NCBI RefSeq assembly: GCF_000340215.1
Contig: NW_006921539.1
Span: 808,471 to 872,470 of the forward strand
DNA: 64,000 bases
DNA from: Pseudocercospora fijiensis CIRAD86
Lineage: Eukaryota; Ascomycota; Dothideomycetes; Mycosphaerellales; Mycosphaerellaceae
Direction: 5' to 3'
The notes below the pieces were generated by a model. It was not told the origin of the DNA and did no database searches. It saw only the letters and a list, made by a program, of their open reading frames with translations. Numbering within the stretch: position 1 is the stretch's first letter; every line of letters starts with the position of its first letter. A program made the position numbers and the translations under genes. Shown one piece after another: positions 11,517-21,645 of the stretch.

Positions 11517-12850
11517 CAGCTTTCTGAAGACCCGATGTGGTGTTCTAGAGACATGATGGGAGAGAGATCAGTCAGGCACTACTCCACAAGATGATTTTGC
11601 CCAAAGGGGTCGATGCGGGTGAACAAGACAGCTTGACTTCGCTCGAGCGGTGGTTGCTCGCCTTACTGGACAACTCCTACAGTTTTGAACCTGGCCAGCG
11701 AGACGGCAAGGTTTGAGAGACCTTCAAAATTTCAGAGGATGACTTCTCTTCAAGATTGATGAGTACACATCGCGCGGAGAACACGACAATACTTGGGGGC
11801 ATACTGTGTTGTCACTTGTGCCGTAAAGGAGGAGGCTGCCCATGGAAAGTCTATACGGTAAGTATCTCACACTTCCACGCTCGCGCTGCAGAATCAAGAC
11901 TCGTGTAGAAAAGCTGAGACAATACCTGGTATACCAGCGGCCAACACACTTGCTCTTTCGTCTTCACTTGTCTCACCGACAATTCCAGTTACTCTACCAA
12001 GAATGCAACGCAAACTACCCCATCGCCACCGGCATTGGTGCATGTACTCTTCATGAAGAAATCGAGATTTACGATCACGCGAATGGTTCGTCATTAAATA
12101 CATATTCCTTGTCCCGACTGCCCCCATGACGATCTGGCAAATGCGGCAGTACCGAACGACGTTCACGTCACGTCAACGTCCCGCATTGGTGCGAGCTGGA
12201 CTTCACGTGGCATTGACTTGAGAACCCTGCCCAAATTCCCTGCCCGAGGACGAATACAGCGTCTTGTCTTCGCGCATCGGAAGGCTATCTCTTTCCCCCA
12301 TTCGGGGCTAGCAAGGGTTTGGGCCAATTGAAAACTCGGCTTCACTGTTAAGCGTAAAAGTAATAGCCCTCCGATGCGCGAAGACGCCGTACACTTCCGC
12401 ATTAGTAGGTTCAATATCGTCTCGACCTTTAACCTTGTGCCACTGCGGCAATGCTTTATCGGGAGACTGGACTCGTTGACCGCGAGCCCGCCTAGTTCTA
12501 CCAGAGCGCTCGCAAAGATCACCAACTACTGTGGCCACGGAAAGAAAGGATAGAATACAGCTGATTGACACCTTCCTTTTGGCTTCTCGTGTCTCGCGTT
12601 CCACCTGCTTGGTAGGCATTCGCCGTTGCTCTGCACGCAAAATACCCTGCGCCACCAAAGCCTGCTATCTCGGCACGAAAATCCTCCACCACAAAAGCGT
12701 GAGGTGCCGTTGTTGAGCTTGAGCTTGGTGGCCTGACCAGTTGCAGAAGACGGTGCGCTTTCATTCTCGACCACTGCTTGAGATAGAACTAGCCCTTTCC
12801 TCAGCGTTCAAACGTCAAACTAGGAATCCGATACGCGATTCTGTACTGCC
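11517..12850. other. Intergenic region with an inverted repeat
   Basis: About 1.33 kb with no convincing gene. Several frames of 80-120 codons on both strands lack recognisable domains. The one structured item is the 23-bp inverted repeat at 12266-12385, listed separately. The last ~100 bp should contain the promoter/5' UTR of the downstream 7TM gene. Confidence 0.5.
12266..12385. repeat. Inverted repeat, 23-bp arms with one mismatch and a 74-bp loop
   Basis: The left arm 12266-12288 (GTCTTCGCGCATCGGAAGG...) and the right arm 12363-12385 are reverse complements with a single mismatch, so the 120-bp unit could fold into a stable hairpin. It lies about 470 bp upstream of the 7TM gene. It could be a small fold-back element, the remnant of a MITE, or a structured transcript. 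No flanking target-site duplication was identified. Confidence 0.8.
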
Positions 12851-14309
12851 ATGGACGAGATCTCGCCTGGGCACATACTAGTTCGCAGCCTCTTCGGCGA
12901 CCCTAAGCCTGCTGATGGTCCCTACACGCCAGCTCCGGTGCCGCCAGCTGCGAAAATAACATCGGTAAGTCAACGCATCTAGCTTCCGCACGAGAGCAAT
13001 GACCGGCTCGCTTATGATGACTGTAACGTTAGATGGTCTTGAACCTCATCACACTCCCGGTTCTCGGAGCATGTCTGACCAGGCGTCTGGAGCGGATACA
13101 GAAGTGGAACCGCATACCGCTGTCTGCCTTGCTCCTACTCGTCATATACATTGACTCGTTCCTCTTCATATTTACTACCGCCTTAATCAAGCACATCGGC
13201 ATCAACACGTCCGAAGGCCTTTGTGATGGCGCGATCCTGCTGTGTTTGGTCTGCTACATGAGCACCAAAGTGCTGATCTACACCTTCTTGGTCGAGAAAG
13301 CAGTATGTCGTACCATCCAAACATGCTATTGCTGCACCACCTGCTGACTCACGCCAGTGGATCGTGAGAGGAGGTCTCAAGCGGCGTAGAGAGTCGCGTC
13401 TATACCTGTTCAACTGCTTTGGTATGCTCCTACCATATGCAATTGCTGTGGTCCTCAATTTTATCTGGTACGTACAGCCTCAGCTGTCTTCTAAGCTCGG
13501 AATGGCTGATGGGCGACGTAGGAGGATATCGTTCATTGACACGAAAGGGAAATGCATCATTGGGATGGAGAAGCGCGCGATGATGCCTCTTATTATCTTT
13601 GAGGTTGTTGTGAACGGGTATCTCAATATCCTCTTCATCATACCTTTACGCAGTAAGTAGTACTCTGACGAATCACCTTCAATGCCAGACTGACCAAACA
13701 TTGTGGCAGAAATGTACAGCTATCGACACGGAACTGGAAAAATGAGAAGCCTCGCCCTCCGGACCTTCGTTGGCAGCTGCGTAACATTGGCGTCAAGCGT
13801 TGTGAATCTGACAGTTCTCATGGCCGTCGGAGGAGAGCCGGGATGGCTTTGCCTCATGCTTTGCAATGCGGACAGTGCGTTGAATTAGTCTATGATCTAC
13901 AACTGGCCGCTCGCTAACACGACTTGTAGTCCTATTCTGCATCCTGGTACTTCACTGGGCCACCGCGCTCGACAGCGGGGGATACACACCCAACAACTCG
14001 AATTGCTCATGCTCTCGCAATTCACGCGTCGGCGCGGTCTCGGTCCCAATAACACCATATCCACAGCCAGCTTTGCAAAAGCGCCGAAATCCATTCCGCA
14101 TTTTCAACTGCGAGGAAGACTTCCCGGAAGGGTGCTGGAAAGCACATCCTTGGGATGTCAGTAAGGATCCAAATCCAATGCCAAAGAACACATCAGATCC
14201 GCAAATCAAAGTCGATGTCATCGATGCCAAGGACTCGGTCACAGAGACCAGCAGTGAGACCCGGATCGAAGTCGATGAGATCCAAGTCGCTCCGAAAACC
14301 CCAACTTGA
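12851..14309 (+). CDS. Conserved-looking fungal seven-helix membrane protein of unknown function, six exons
   Basis: Spliced model of 389 aa. Exons are 12851-12964, 13033-13302, 13358-13467, 13522-13652, 13710-13874 and 13930-14309. All five introns (54-68 bp) are GT-AG with good donors (GTAAGT, GTATGT, GTACGT, GTAAGT, GTGCGT), and every junction keeps the frame. The short N-terminus is proline-rich. About seven hydrophobic helices follow between residues 39 and 275 (VLNLITLPVLGACL, LLLLVIYIDSFLFIF, AILLCLVCYMSTKVL, LFNCFGMLLPYAIAVVLNFIW, AMMPLIIFEVVVNGYLNILF, FVGSCVTLASSVVNLTVLM, ADILFCILVLHWA). The C-terminal tail is hydrophilic, about 115 residues, and acidic at its end. The layout resembles an orphan GPCR-like receptor, but I recognise no named family and assign no ligand. 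Start choice: the first ATG in a good context giving an open spliced frame. Confidence 0.75.
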
Positions 14310-15278
14310 GGCAAGCGGTATGCTATGCACAGCACGGTCGAAAAGATGGTCAGCATGGCGCCTCTACCAAGAGTAAAGACTGGTATCTCTGCACCATCGA
14401 CTGCAGAAACACCACCACCACCACCACCACCACCACCACCACCACCACCACCTGCTCAGACATGACATCCGCAATGCGAGGGCTCGATGCAGCTACGCAC
14501 GCCAAGACTGTGGCCACACTCTGAGCAAGAAAGCAATGGCAGCCTTATCCGCGGCTTCCATTCCTGCCGCCCACCCTCCGGATACCTTGGTCTGTTCGTT
14601 CATTGTTGCTGCCAAGAAGATCTCTGCAAACACAATAAAGCATCCGAAGTGTTGCCGAGAGTCGAGGTTGACATGCGATCATGATGAAAGGCTGCGACAG
14701 GTCGAGCAGCGAACGCTGCAAGTTGATATACATTTTTGTGAATGCAGGACAACTCTCCTTCGCCAAGACTAGAAGTGCTTGCTTCTCTATCGTGGTCATG
14801 CTTGGAACTCTGAGCTGTCGTGTGGCCCAGCTTGTGATATGAGGGCGCACGAAGGAACCTGTCAGATCACATCCGCCTAGCAGAAATGCCTAGATGTTGA
14901 TGATCAGGTCGTGGAGACCTGTGCTCTGGCTAGATCATGGTGCTTGGTCGTACCCGCTGCTACGGAGTGAAACATCGTTTGATCTTCGAATGCCAAGGTG
15001 GCTCTCATGAAATGATAGATATGCCTCAATGCCTCAAAGCTTAGCCTTGGCTCCCTAAAGGTAGTCCAGCAAATGCTTGGATAGAGCTGAACGCGAATGC
15101 CCCTTCAGGCTTATATGTTGTTGACATGTCATAATTCTATTACATGGAATTAATTCATTGATATGTACATCTGTTATCCGTGCTACACTCCCACGATCAT
15201 TGCTCTTCCATTCGACTGGTGCTGATGAACAACCTTGCCAATGACCAGGTGTCGCTGATCGATTAGGACGAGGTCATC
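14310..15278. other. Convergent intergenic region after the 7TM gene
   Basis: About 970 bp between the stop codons of the 7TM gene (+) and the GPI-type protein (-). Apart from the CAC microsatellite and an AT-rich patch around 15110-15170 (possible transcript-end signals) I see nothing in it. Confidence 0.5.
14410..14452. repeat. (CAC)n microsatellite, about 14 units
   Basis: Uninterrupted CAC/ACC trinucleotide run of 43 bp, about 100 bp after the stop codon of the 7TM gene, so probably in its 3' UTR. It is outside the called coding frame. Confidence 0.95.
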
Positions 15279-16253
15279 TCAAAGCATGTAAGCCAGAGCG
15301 GCGATTCCAGCTGCACCAATAAGCCAGAAGTTGATTCCGGCGTTATTGCCAGAGTTGCCGAGCGCCCCCGTAGCGTATCCACGCGCATGCTCACTGGCAT
15401 TCACTCGCATGCACAAGGGCTGATGGACATTTCCAGAATCGATGATGATCATCTGAAGCTTGCCTTCTTGCCGAGTCACAAGGGTCTGGTTGGAGCTGTC
15501 GAACGTGTCGCTAGTGATGTGCGCGAAACCTTCACCGCTTTGAAGGGGAAACGTGTTATTGGCGGCTTGAGCGGCTGTGGAATTTCGTAGGAGATCTGAT
15601 TAAGGATTGTCAGTGGACACTTTCATGTTGGTTTGATCAAAGATGTACGCGCTGTATGTGGAAGCTGAGTAGTGATGCTCGAAACTCCAATCGCATTGAT
15701 GAATTGAGGATAAGTCAAGATTTCCACCTCGACATCCATTCTCATCTGCATCGGCTTTCGCGAAAGCGTCGTTTATGGCGTCCAAGCATCGGCCTCTCAG
15801 CGGCTTGGAACAGCTACCATCACTAGCATTGTCTTCGGTGTCCGTATCATAAGCATTTGTTGTGCCTGCTGGGAAGAGGCTGTCGACAACGGTAACGCAG
15901 AAGTTTTGCGGATCGAGCTGTCCAATGTGCTGTGCTACGGTGGAGGCTAAATCCCCGTCGCCCCATGAGAAAGAGAATACCGTATTGAGCTGAACGGCAT
16001 TAGGAATCTCGGAGTCTTCAACAGTGCCTTCTTCGATTCTCGTCTCCCAACTCCATGTTGGCGCTGGGTTGTTCGTCTGCGACGGCCAGAGATCGAACTT
16101 GACAGTCTTGCTTGCCTGAGCGCTGGCATTTGCGAACCTTGAGGCTTCTCCAGAAGGGTACGGGCCTGGTCCTGTCTCCAGAGTCGCATTCTGCGCGGTC
16201 ACTAAACTGGCAATGGCCACGAGAGATGCTATCGTCAGTGTTCGGGAACACAT
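15279..16253 (-). CDS. Secreted GPI-anchor-type protein of unknown function, interrupted by one in-frame TAA
   Basis: ATG 16253 opens a 217-codon frame with a signal peptide (hydrophobic LTIASLVAIASLVTAQ, cleavage near residue 20), several N-glycosylation sequons and at least five Cys. It stops at TAA (15602-15600). The same frame continues without further stops to 15279 with clearly coding-like residues (RNSTAAQAANNTFPLQSGEG...) and ends in a GPI-type tail: small residues (GNSGNN), then a hydrophobic segment (FWLIGAAGIAALAYML) and stop. So either a frame-preserving intron removes the TAA, or the gene carries a nonsense mutation. The best-looking 53-bp GT-AG candidate (donor GTACAT, branch CTGAC, acceptor TCAG at the TAA) does not keep the frame. 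A frame-keeping donor (GTTTCG) exists but is weak. CAA to TAA is the change RIP would make. No family is recognised. Confidence 0.6.
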
Positions 16254-17114
16254 TTTTGAGAACGGGCTTTGAGCTGAAAGAAAGTCAAAGGATTGTCCCC
16301 ACGCCTCAATGGCGAGGCACGCGACTTATGAAGACGCGGATCATACGGAGCTTGCTTGCATTTCTTTCGTCACAGTCGATGCAGGTGAAGCTTACATATC
16401 ACGGACATCCCGGCGTCATCCGCCAAGGCCAGATCTCAATTGGTGCTTGAGACCGATTCAGGGCCGTTGGACCTATGAAACGACAGCATCTCCAGAGAAG
16501 AAATGCCTCGGCACATCGCCAGATACATGTAACTTGGTCTGAGAAAGACCTCGCTCGGAGCAGCAGGTTATGGTCCTTCAGCATCTAGGCCTTTATCTCG
16601 CACGCAGAAGACAGGATCTCGTCGGCATTGTCGTGTGGGCTCAGCGAAGGAGCGTGGACTGAATAGCCTGGAAATGACTATCGATATGCGGTGCCATGAG
16701 TCTGCAGGCCGTGAGGGCGTTGCTGACACAAATCCTTTGCCGCGAGATCCGATACCAGTAGGAGAGGCAGGTATTCGGAGTGGGCGGGCCTGTCTCCGCG
16801 ACAGAGAAGACCTCATTGTCGATCTGCTCAGTGAGTTGCTCATATCAACCAGTCAATTTTCGAACACGAAGAGGAGGATGTCGACCTCGAAGGAGGTGAT
16901 GTTGGCACTGTTCGGTCGCCAAGGCGCGTTGCGTAGGTGTGGGTCTCATCTGAGCGCCCGCACTTCGGCCGGTGGGCAGCTTCAATGCTGTTTTGCACCT
17001 CTACAAGCTACGCCTACCGTCGGCTGTGCAAATGGCTGTTGAGGCATGAGATATAGCCACGAGGACGTCGAGAATCATTGAGACGGACCTCTCGAGAGCC
17101 GCACACTTCAGACA
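16254..17114. other. Divergent intergenic region upstream of the dehydrogenase
   Basis: About 860 bp between divergent genes. A 135-codon plus-strand frame (16635-17042) has no start context, domain or repeat that supports it. I see nothing else. Confidence 0.45.
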
Positions 17115-18215
17115 ATGGCTGGATATGGAGCCTGTACGATCGATGGAGAGGAGACTTGGTCGATCCAACAGCTACCGCCCCTTCCACCCGGATACGAGAA
17201 ACATCACATTGTATTTCTGGAAGCAGTACACCTGCCCTTGGCAACTATGCCGTTCGACTACACAATGGACAAGTACCAGAAGACCAGTCCGGGTGAGATC
17301 AAGGAGAGAATCAAGCCAGCTACGATTGTCATCTCGAATGTGGTGGACGTGAAACCATCAGATATGGACGCTGCACCTCATCTTCAGCTGCTAGCGGTCC
17401 TCGCAACCGGTATGGGCTGGGTCGATAAGGAGTACTGCGCCAAACGCGGCATTTCTGTCATCAATGCACCTAGTGCAAACATCGATGCGGTATCAGAGCA
17501 TTTCCTTGCCTTATATTTCGCAAGCCGGAAGAGGGTTGGGGTCATTGATCGCAATGTCAAGACCAGTCATGAGTGGATACAAACCAACAGTCTTACCAAG
17601 AAAATTTGGCCTGCTGGTCCGCCTCTTGGCTGCAAGCAAGAAACTCTTGGCATCATTGGCTATGGCGCCCTGGGCAAACGGATCGAGATGCTTTGCAAAG
17701 CCCTTGGGTTCAAAGAGATTCTGGTCGCGGAGCGAAGAGGTGTTACTACCACCAGAGGCGGTCGAGTCGCTTTCGAAGACGTGCTCAAGCGGAGTAGCAC
17801 TATAGTACTTGTATGTCCGCGTGATCAGGACACGATCAACCTGATCGGTAAAGCAGAACTCGAGACTATGCGTCGAGATGCACTCTTGGTGAACATGGCG
17901 AGAGGTGGCATCGTCAATGAAGCTGCATTAGCTACTGCTCTCCGCGAGGGCAGAATTTTTGGTGCTGCTACGGATGTTCTTGATACAGAGCCTGGCGGAC
18001 CCGGTACGTCGCCGCTCTTACCAGACCTCAGCAAGGGCGAAGAGGAGGTGCCGAATCTGCTCGTCACTAGCCACGTTGCATGGTTCTCTGGAAGTACTAT
18101 CCAAACGCTGCAGGCCATAAATCGAAAAGGCATGACAGCTTTCGTCGAAGGCAGAATGTACGACCCGGAAGTCAAGGACTGCGTCGTGGTCCATGATGGT
18201 AAGATCTGGAAATAA
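17115..18215 (+). CDS. D-isomer-specific 2-hydroxyacid dehydrogenase (NAD-dependent)
   Basis: Single-exon, 366-aa enzyme that should reduce 2-oxoacids to D-2-hydroxyacids or do the reverse; substrate unknown. It has the split catalytic domain around a Rossmann domain. The nucleotide-binding motif is G-Y-G-A-L-G (residues 182-187). The catalytic triad is visible: Arg263 in NMARGGIVNE, Glu292 in VLDTEPGG and His320 in TSHVAW. The expected spacing and the conserved INAPSANIDAVSEH segment before the Rossmann fold support a working enzyme, of glycerate/hydroxypyruvate/phosphoglycerate-dehydrogenase-like type. There is no signal peptide or PTS1 tripeptide (C-terminus KIWK), so it is probably cytosolic. 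Start: the first ATG of the frame; a later start would cut the N-terminal strand. Confidence 0.92.
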   Translation: MAGYGACTIDGEETWSIQQLPPLPPGYEKHHIVFLEAVHLPLATMPFDYTMDKYQKTSPGEIKERIKPATIVISNVVDVKPSDMDAAPHLQLLAVLATGMGWVDKEYCAKRGISVINAPSANIDAVSEHFLALYFASRKRVGVIDRNVKTSHEWIQTNSLTKKIWPAGPPLGCKQETLGIIGYGALGKRIEMLCKALGFKEILVAERRGVTTTRGGRVAFEDVLKRSSTIVLVCPRDQDTINLIGKAELETMRRDALLVNMARGGIVNEAALATALREGRIFGAATDVLDTEPGGPGTSPLLPDLSKGEEEVPNLLVTSHVAWFSGSTIQTLQAINRKGMTAFVEGRMYDPEVKDCVVVHDGKIWK

Positions 18216-18382
18216 TCTTAAAGATCTGCAGACTTGCCCGGTATTATGTGCAAGAATGGCAAGATCTGAAGCGCGAGATGAGTCATTCGGTACATGGTCT
18301 AGGTACTTCTATCGTTAGTCACACGTCCCTCATCGACAGATATTGACGTGGATACTGGGTTTCTGAGCCGTTCAGCTTTATC

Positions 18383-19023
18383 ATGATGAGCCTTCGACAG
18401 GGCAGCCCGACAGAGGTCGTCCATGAACTTCTATCAAGCTTGAGAAGGTCTCCCGAAGACCCAAGACCAGTAGTCCTAATGACTTGTGGCATAGCAGGTA
18501 CTACATCATCCTCACACCATGCATTATGCAGAAGCACTTTGATTTATGCATAGCAGGCGCCGGCAAGACCTCACTCGCCAAAGAACTCCTGCGACAGAAA
18601 CCTAGCATGCAACGATTGTCCATCGACGAGATCGTGGCATTACGGCACGGCATCTGGAACATCGACTACAGCCCAGACAAATATAGCGAATACCAGGACG
18701 AAGCGGACATCATCTTCCGACAATCTCTCGGAACTTTCCTCGCCAATGGCGAATCCGATGTGGTTTTGGACCGATCCTTCTATGCCAAGGAAGACCGAGA
18801 CGAGTTCAAACGAATGATAGAGCGGAATGGCGGCAGATGGGTACTGGTACATCTGAAGGTGCCGCGTGAAGTGCTTTGGGAAAGAATCCAGCGCAGGAGG
18901 GAGATGGAGATCAACGCTAACTCGGCGTTAGAAATATCGACAGAAATTTTCGAAATGTATGTCCAGGGCTTTGAACAGCCTGATGGTGAAGGGGAGATTG
19001 TTGTCGAGTGTAGTACAGTGTAG
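18383..19023 (+). CDS. Small P-loop ATPase/kinase-like protein (AAA_33 type), intron inside Walker A
   Basis: Spliced model of 193 aa. Exon 1 is 18383-18497, the intron 18498-18556 (GTACTA...TAGCAG, 59 bp), exon 2 18557-19023. Splicing rebuilds the Walker A motif GIAGAGKT (residues 36-43), preceded by a beta-strand PVVLMTC. An unspliced reading destroys it. Downstream are a DE motif (LSIDEIV), a VVLDRSFY strand typical of the Walker B/lid region of small-molecule kinases, and a basic ERIQRRRE stretch typical of a lid. Such single-domain proteins phosphorylate small molecules or nucleotides; the substrate cannot be read from the sequence. It lies 167 bp after the dehydrogenase on the same strand and 84 bp from the end of the convergent AsaB-like gene. 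The intron has direct repeats at both borders (see findings). Confidence 0.85.
18489..18557 (+). repeat. 10-bp direct repeats spanning both splice junctions of an intron
   Basis: GCATAGCAGG occurs at 18489-18498 (exon 1/intron junction) and again at 18548-18557 (intron/exon 2 junction), 59 bp apart, the same as the intron length. This is the footprint expected if the intron arose by insertion or duplication of a short segment. Confidence 0.9.
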
Positions 19024-19107
19024 AATTCGACGACGCCTTGTTTTTCTCGTTCCGCACATTCTGGTTTTCCTAAGTTCCAACATCGATGCCCACGGGACGA
19101 AGCTTTT

Positions 19108-20165
19108 TCATTCCCAAAAGGCATATACCCGACACTCAACGCTTTGTCGACATTCCTCATTCTCAGTCCCGGGAATCTCCGGGCTCACATGCACGCAGAA
19201 CTCTGCGATATCCTTGTTATCTTCCGCAGCCGAGTCTGCAAACTTGATGATGAGAACCTCATCCGGCTTCTGCTCTGGAACATAATACCATCGGTGATGT
19301 TCAGGATGTTGTGGAGGCACGGCGGTCAAGGCCTCGATGACATAGTCACCAGAGGAATTCATCTCGCTCGGGATTCGGTTCTCGGTCTTTTGAATCTCTT
19401 TGCTTTTATCGACGGAACGCCAATCAAGGACGGCGATGGGATCACGCTTGACTGTCTTCAGTGGACGCCACACGCTGTAACTGGCGTATCGTGGCACCTT
19501 GACATCGTGACCGGTAGCTTTGAGTTCTTCCGCGTCAATGATGTGCTGTGCTGCTGCTGTGATGTCCCGGCGGGCTTCGCGGAAAGTACGTCGGAAGCCC
19601 TCGAGTGTCATGTCGACATGTGCTTGGCGGGCTGGTTCATTTGGACCTTTGCCCTCTCGACCGGTGACTGGGAATGACCAGGTTTTAGTTAGAAGCATTG
19701 ACGTTTGTCACCTCAGCGCATCATACCTAATAGTCGATCTTTGGGAAGCTTCGCTATCGCCTGGTCCATGGCTCCTCCTCTGGGCGGCACGAACGATAAG
19801 TCCGTCTGCTTCGTAGCCAGATCCCTCCGAAACGCAACATTATGCACAACGCCGCGCTTCGCTCCTGTGAGTTTCAAGATCAGTTCGATGCACTCTGGGG
19901 CGTATACATCTTCGCAGTTGGTCCCTTCGAAGAACTCATCGCCGGACAGGACCGAAGTGTGTTTAATATAAGTGAAGGCTTGTACATCGAGGCCTTCGTT
20001 CCCCTTTGCGGCATCGTCTGAAATCCAAAAGTTATGCACAGGCAGAGTCTCTTCTTGGATCCGTTTCGGCGCTGGTGGCGCGTATATGGCACGATCCTCC
20101 GCGTTTATGGATAGATCGGCTTCAACATAGCGGAAGACCCCGTAGGTCTGATCGATGGATCCCAT
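19108..20165 (-). CDS. AsaB/CmcJ-like putative hydroxylase/desaturase
   Basis: Spliced model of 332 aa. Exon 1 is 20165-19727 (starting MGSIDQTYG), the intron 19668-19726 (GTATGA...TCCCAG, 59 bp), exon 2 19667-19108. The protein belongs to the fungal family that includes AsaB of the aspergillic-acid cluster and is often labelled GA4-desaturase-like or CmcJ-like. Supporting signs are the N-terminal HNFWISDDA motif, ARQAHVDMT across the splice region, the hallmark SVWRPLK...RDPIAVLDWRSV (about residues 208-229), and HRWYYVPEQKPDEVLIIKFADS near the C-terminus. The reaction of this member is unknown. I reject the longer frame up to 20357 because its extra N-terminus reads through a (GA)n repeat; ATG 20165 gives the family-like start. 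No biosynthetic core gene lies nearby. Confidence 0.85.
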
Positions 20166-20177
20166 GGTCAACGCTGG

Positions 20178-20206
20178 CTCTCTCTCTCTCTCTCTCTTGT
20201 GTGTGT
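20178..20206. repeat. (CT)n-(TG)n microsatellite in the 5' leader of the AsaB-like gene
   Basis: About ten CT units followed by a short TG run, starting 13 bp upstream of the ATG at 20165. On the transcribed strand it is a GA-rich leader. If translated it would encode a KRERERE run, which is why the upstream start was rejected. Confidence 0.9.
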
Positions 20207-21471
20207 AGACTTGCCGATGGGAGAGTCGAATGGGGGAGAGAGTTGCCAGTGGACGTCTTACCACCGTCCAAGCTCGCATGAGAGAAGAGTGAGCGGTAAC
20301 TTTTCGCCCAAGGTTGACCTGACTAATAGCAGGGCCAGATCCTTGTCCTCGAAGCATGGGATCGTGGGGAGAGCTCTAATAAACGACTGGAGTATACCTT
20401 AGGTACATCTTTATCCGGCGATACCCGATGAAATACTGATGTTGATCTACGCGCTGGGCAGGACCGAGATTCGTACGCGCGTGGTGCGCGCATGGTCTCC
20501 TGCTACACAATTTACCAATTTTGTATTTGCTTCATTCAGACTCTTGAGAAATTCGCTGTATAACAGCTCCGCTCCGCGATCGTTCTTTGCCATGATGCGT
20601 CCACGCCGTCAAGCCAATTCCGGGACGAGCTCGATAAAAAACCGCCCGCTATTCGCGACCGCTTTGCGATTTGCAGGCCGACTCGGTTTGTGTTTGGCGT
20701 CATCTCAACGACTGTCGACGACGCGAGATCATGGCAGTAGGTCGCACATTCGGACTTGATCGATAATGGCCGGATCGGATAGGAGGGCAGTGCGGTTGCA
20801 ACAACCAGAACAGCAATCGCTGCGTAGATCTCGAAAGGCATTCTCGGAAAGGACTGGCGGTATACAGGTGGGCTTGGAAGATCGAATGCCTTGGAGATGG
20901 GTGAGGCCGAAGTCGAAGTCTGGACTCCGTGCCAAGCTCTCACCATTCCAATGGACGGTGGACCTTCTCTTCTGCATCTCACTCACTGCTTGCTTCTCTC
21001 TTTCCAACGCGCCTTTGCGCAACCCATCGATTCATGATATATCCAGCTACAGTATGGCACACTTCATACTGAAACGAAGCTGTGTGAGAAGCATACAGTA
21101 GTGGCCAGCTCTGACACCGTAACTGACGCCTCCAGAAGTCCCAGTGAAGACACTCGCACCAATTCCCAACACGCACGTTCACCACGACCGACACCAGCAG
21201 CCAGCACACAAGCTGTTTTCTCATGTCAAGCTTCATGATACCTCTATGCTATATCGGCTCAGACCAGGGTGACACAAGATCGCTTCGCGCATAGATCTCA
21301 GACGGCATTCAAGAGCTAGCACTGTTTTACAACGAAATACAGCGTGTCAAATCAAATCCACACATTGACAGTGCTCTCGCAACTGTCGGGTCTCGTTGTC
21401 TCCCGCATAGTAGGATCAGGCTTCGTTCCTCCTCACGCACGGGAAGGGATCGGACATGGCAGTTTTCATCG

Positions 21472-21645
21472 GGCAGCCTATAGCATTTGCACGTGGTTTC
21501 GTGGATGTAGTTGATCACTTGATCACATCCTATCGACATTGAGACTCGTACCTATGATGCAGGCAGCCTATAGCATTAGCACGTGGTTTCGTGTGCATGT
21601 AGTCGATCACATCCCGTTAACATCGAGATTCTCGCTTGTGATGCA
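21472..21645. repeat. Tandem duplication, two copies of a ~90-bp unit
   Basis: Copy 1 begins at 21472 and copy 2 at 21562, both with GGCAGCCTATAGCATT, followed in each by GCACGTGGTTTCGTG, GATCACATCC, a GACATTGAGA/AACATCGAGA block and a final GATGCA. The copies have diverged by substitutions and a few short indels. Each contains a CACGTG E-box-like palindrome. Confidence 0.85.

Noticed and set aside
14306..14524. Frame encoding a poly-Thr run over the CAC microsatellite
   Set aside because: Microsatellite-driven open frame after the 7TM stop codon; no support as coding.
16635..17042. 135-codon frame upstream of the dehydrogenase
   Set aside because: No domain, no start context and mixed composition; likely chance in promoter DNA.
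18484..19023. Reading the P-loop gene from 18484 without an intron, or calling it a zeta-type toxin
   Set aside because: The unspliced start loses the Walker A glycine and strand, and nothing beyond a generic P-loop kinase fold supports a toxin call.
20166..20357. Upstream extension of the AsaB-like protein
   Set aside because: Reads through a GA microsatellite (KRERERE); the family-like start is MGSIDQTYG at 20165.
20440..20520. tRNA-like stretch with GATTCG and GC-rich stems
   Set aside because: The stems do not pair as a cloverleaf and no anticodon arm can be placed.
20979..21236. 85-codon minus-strand frame with a hydrophobic N-terminus, considered as a small secreted effector
   Set aside because: The signal peptide is followed by a sequence without clear structure or paired cysteines, and no splice evidence; too weak to call.
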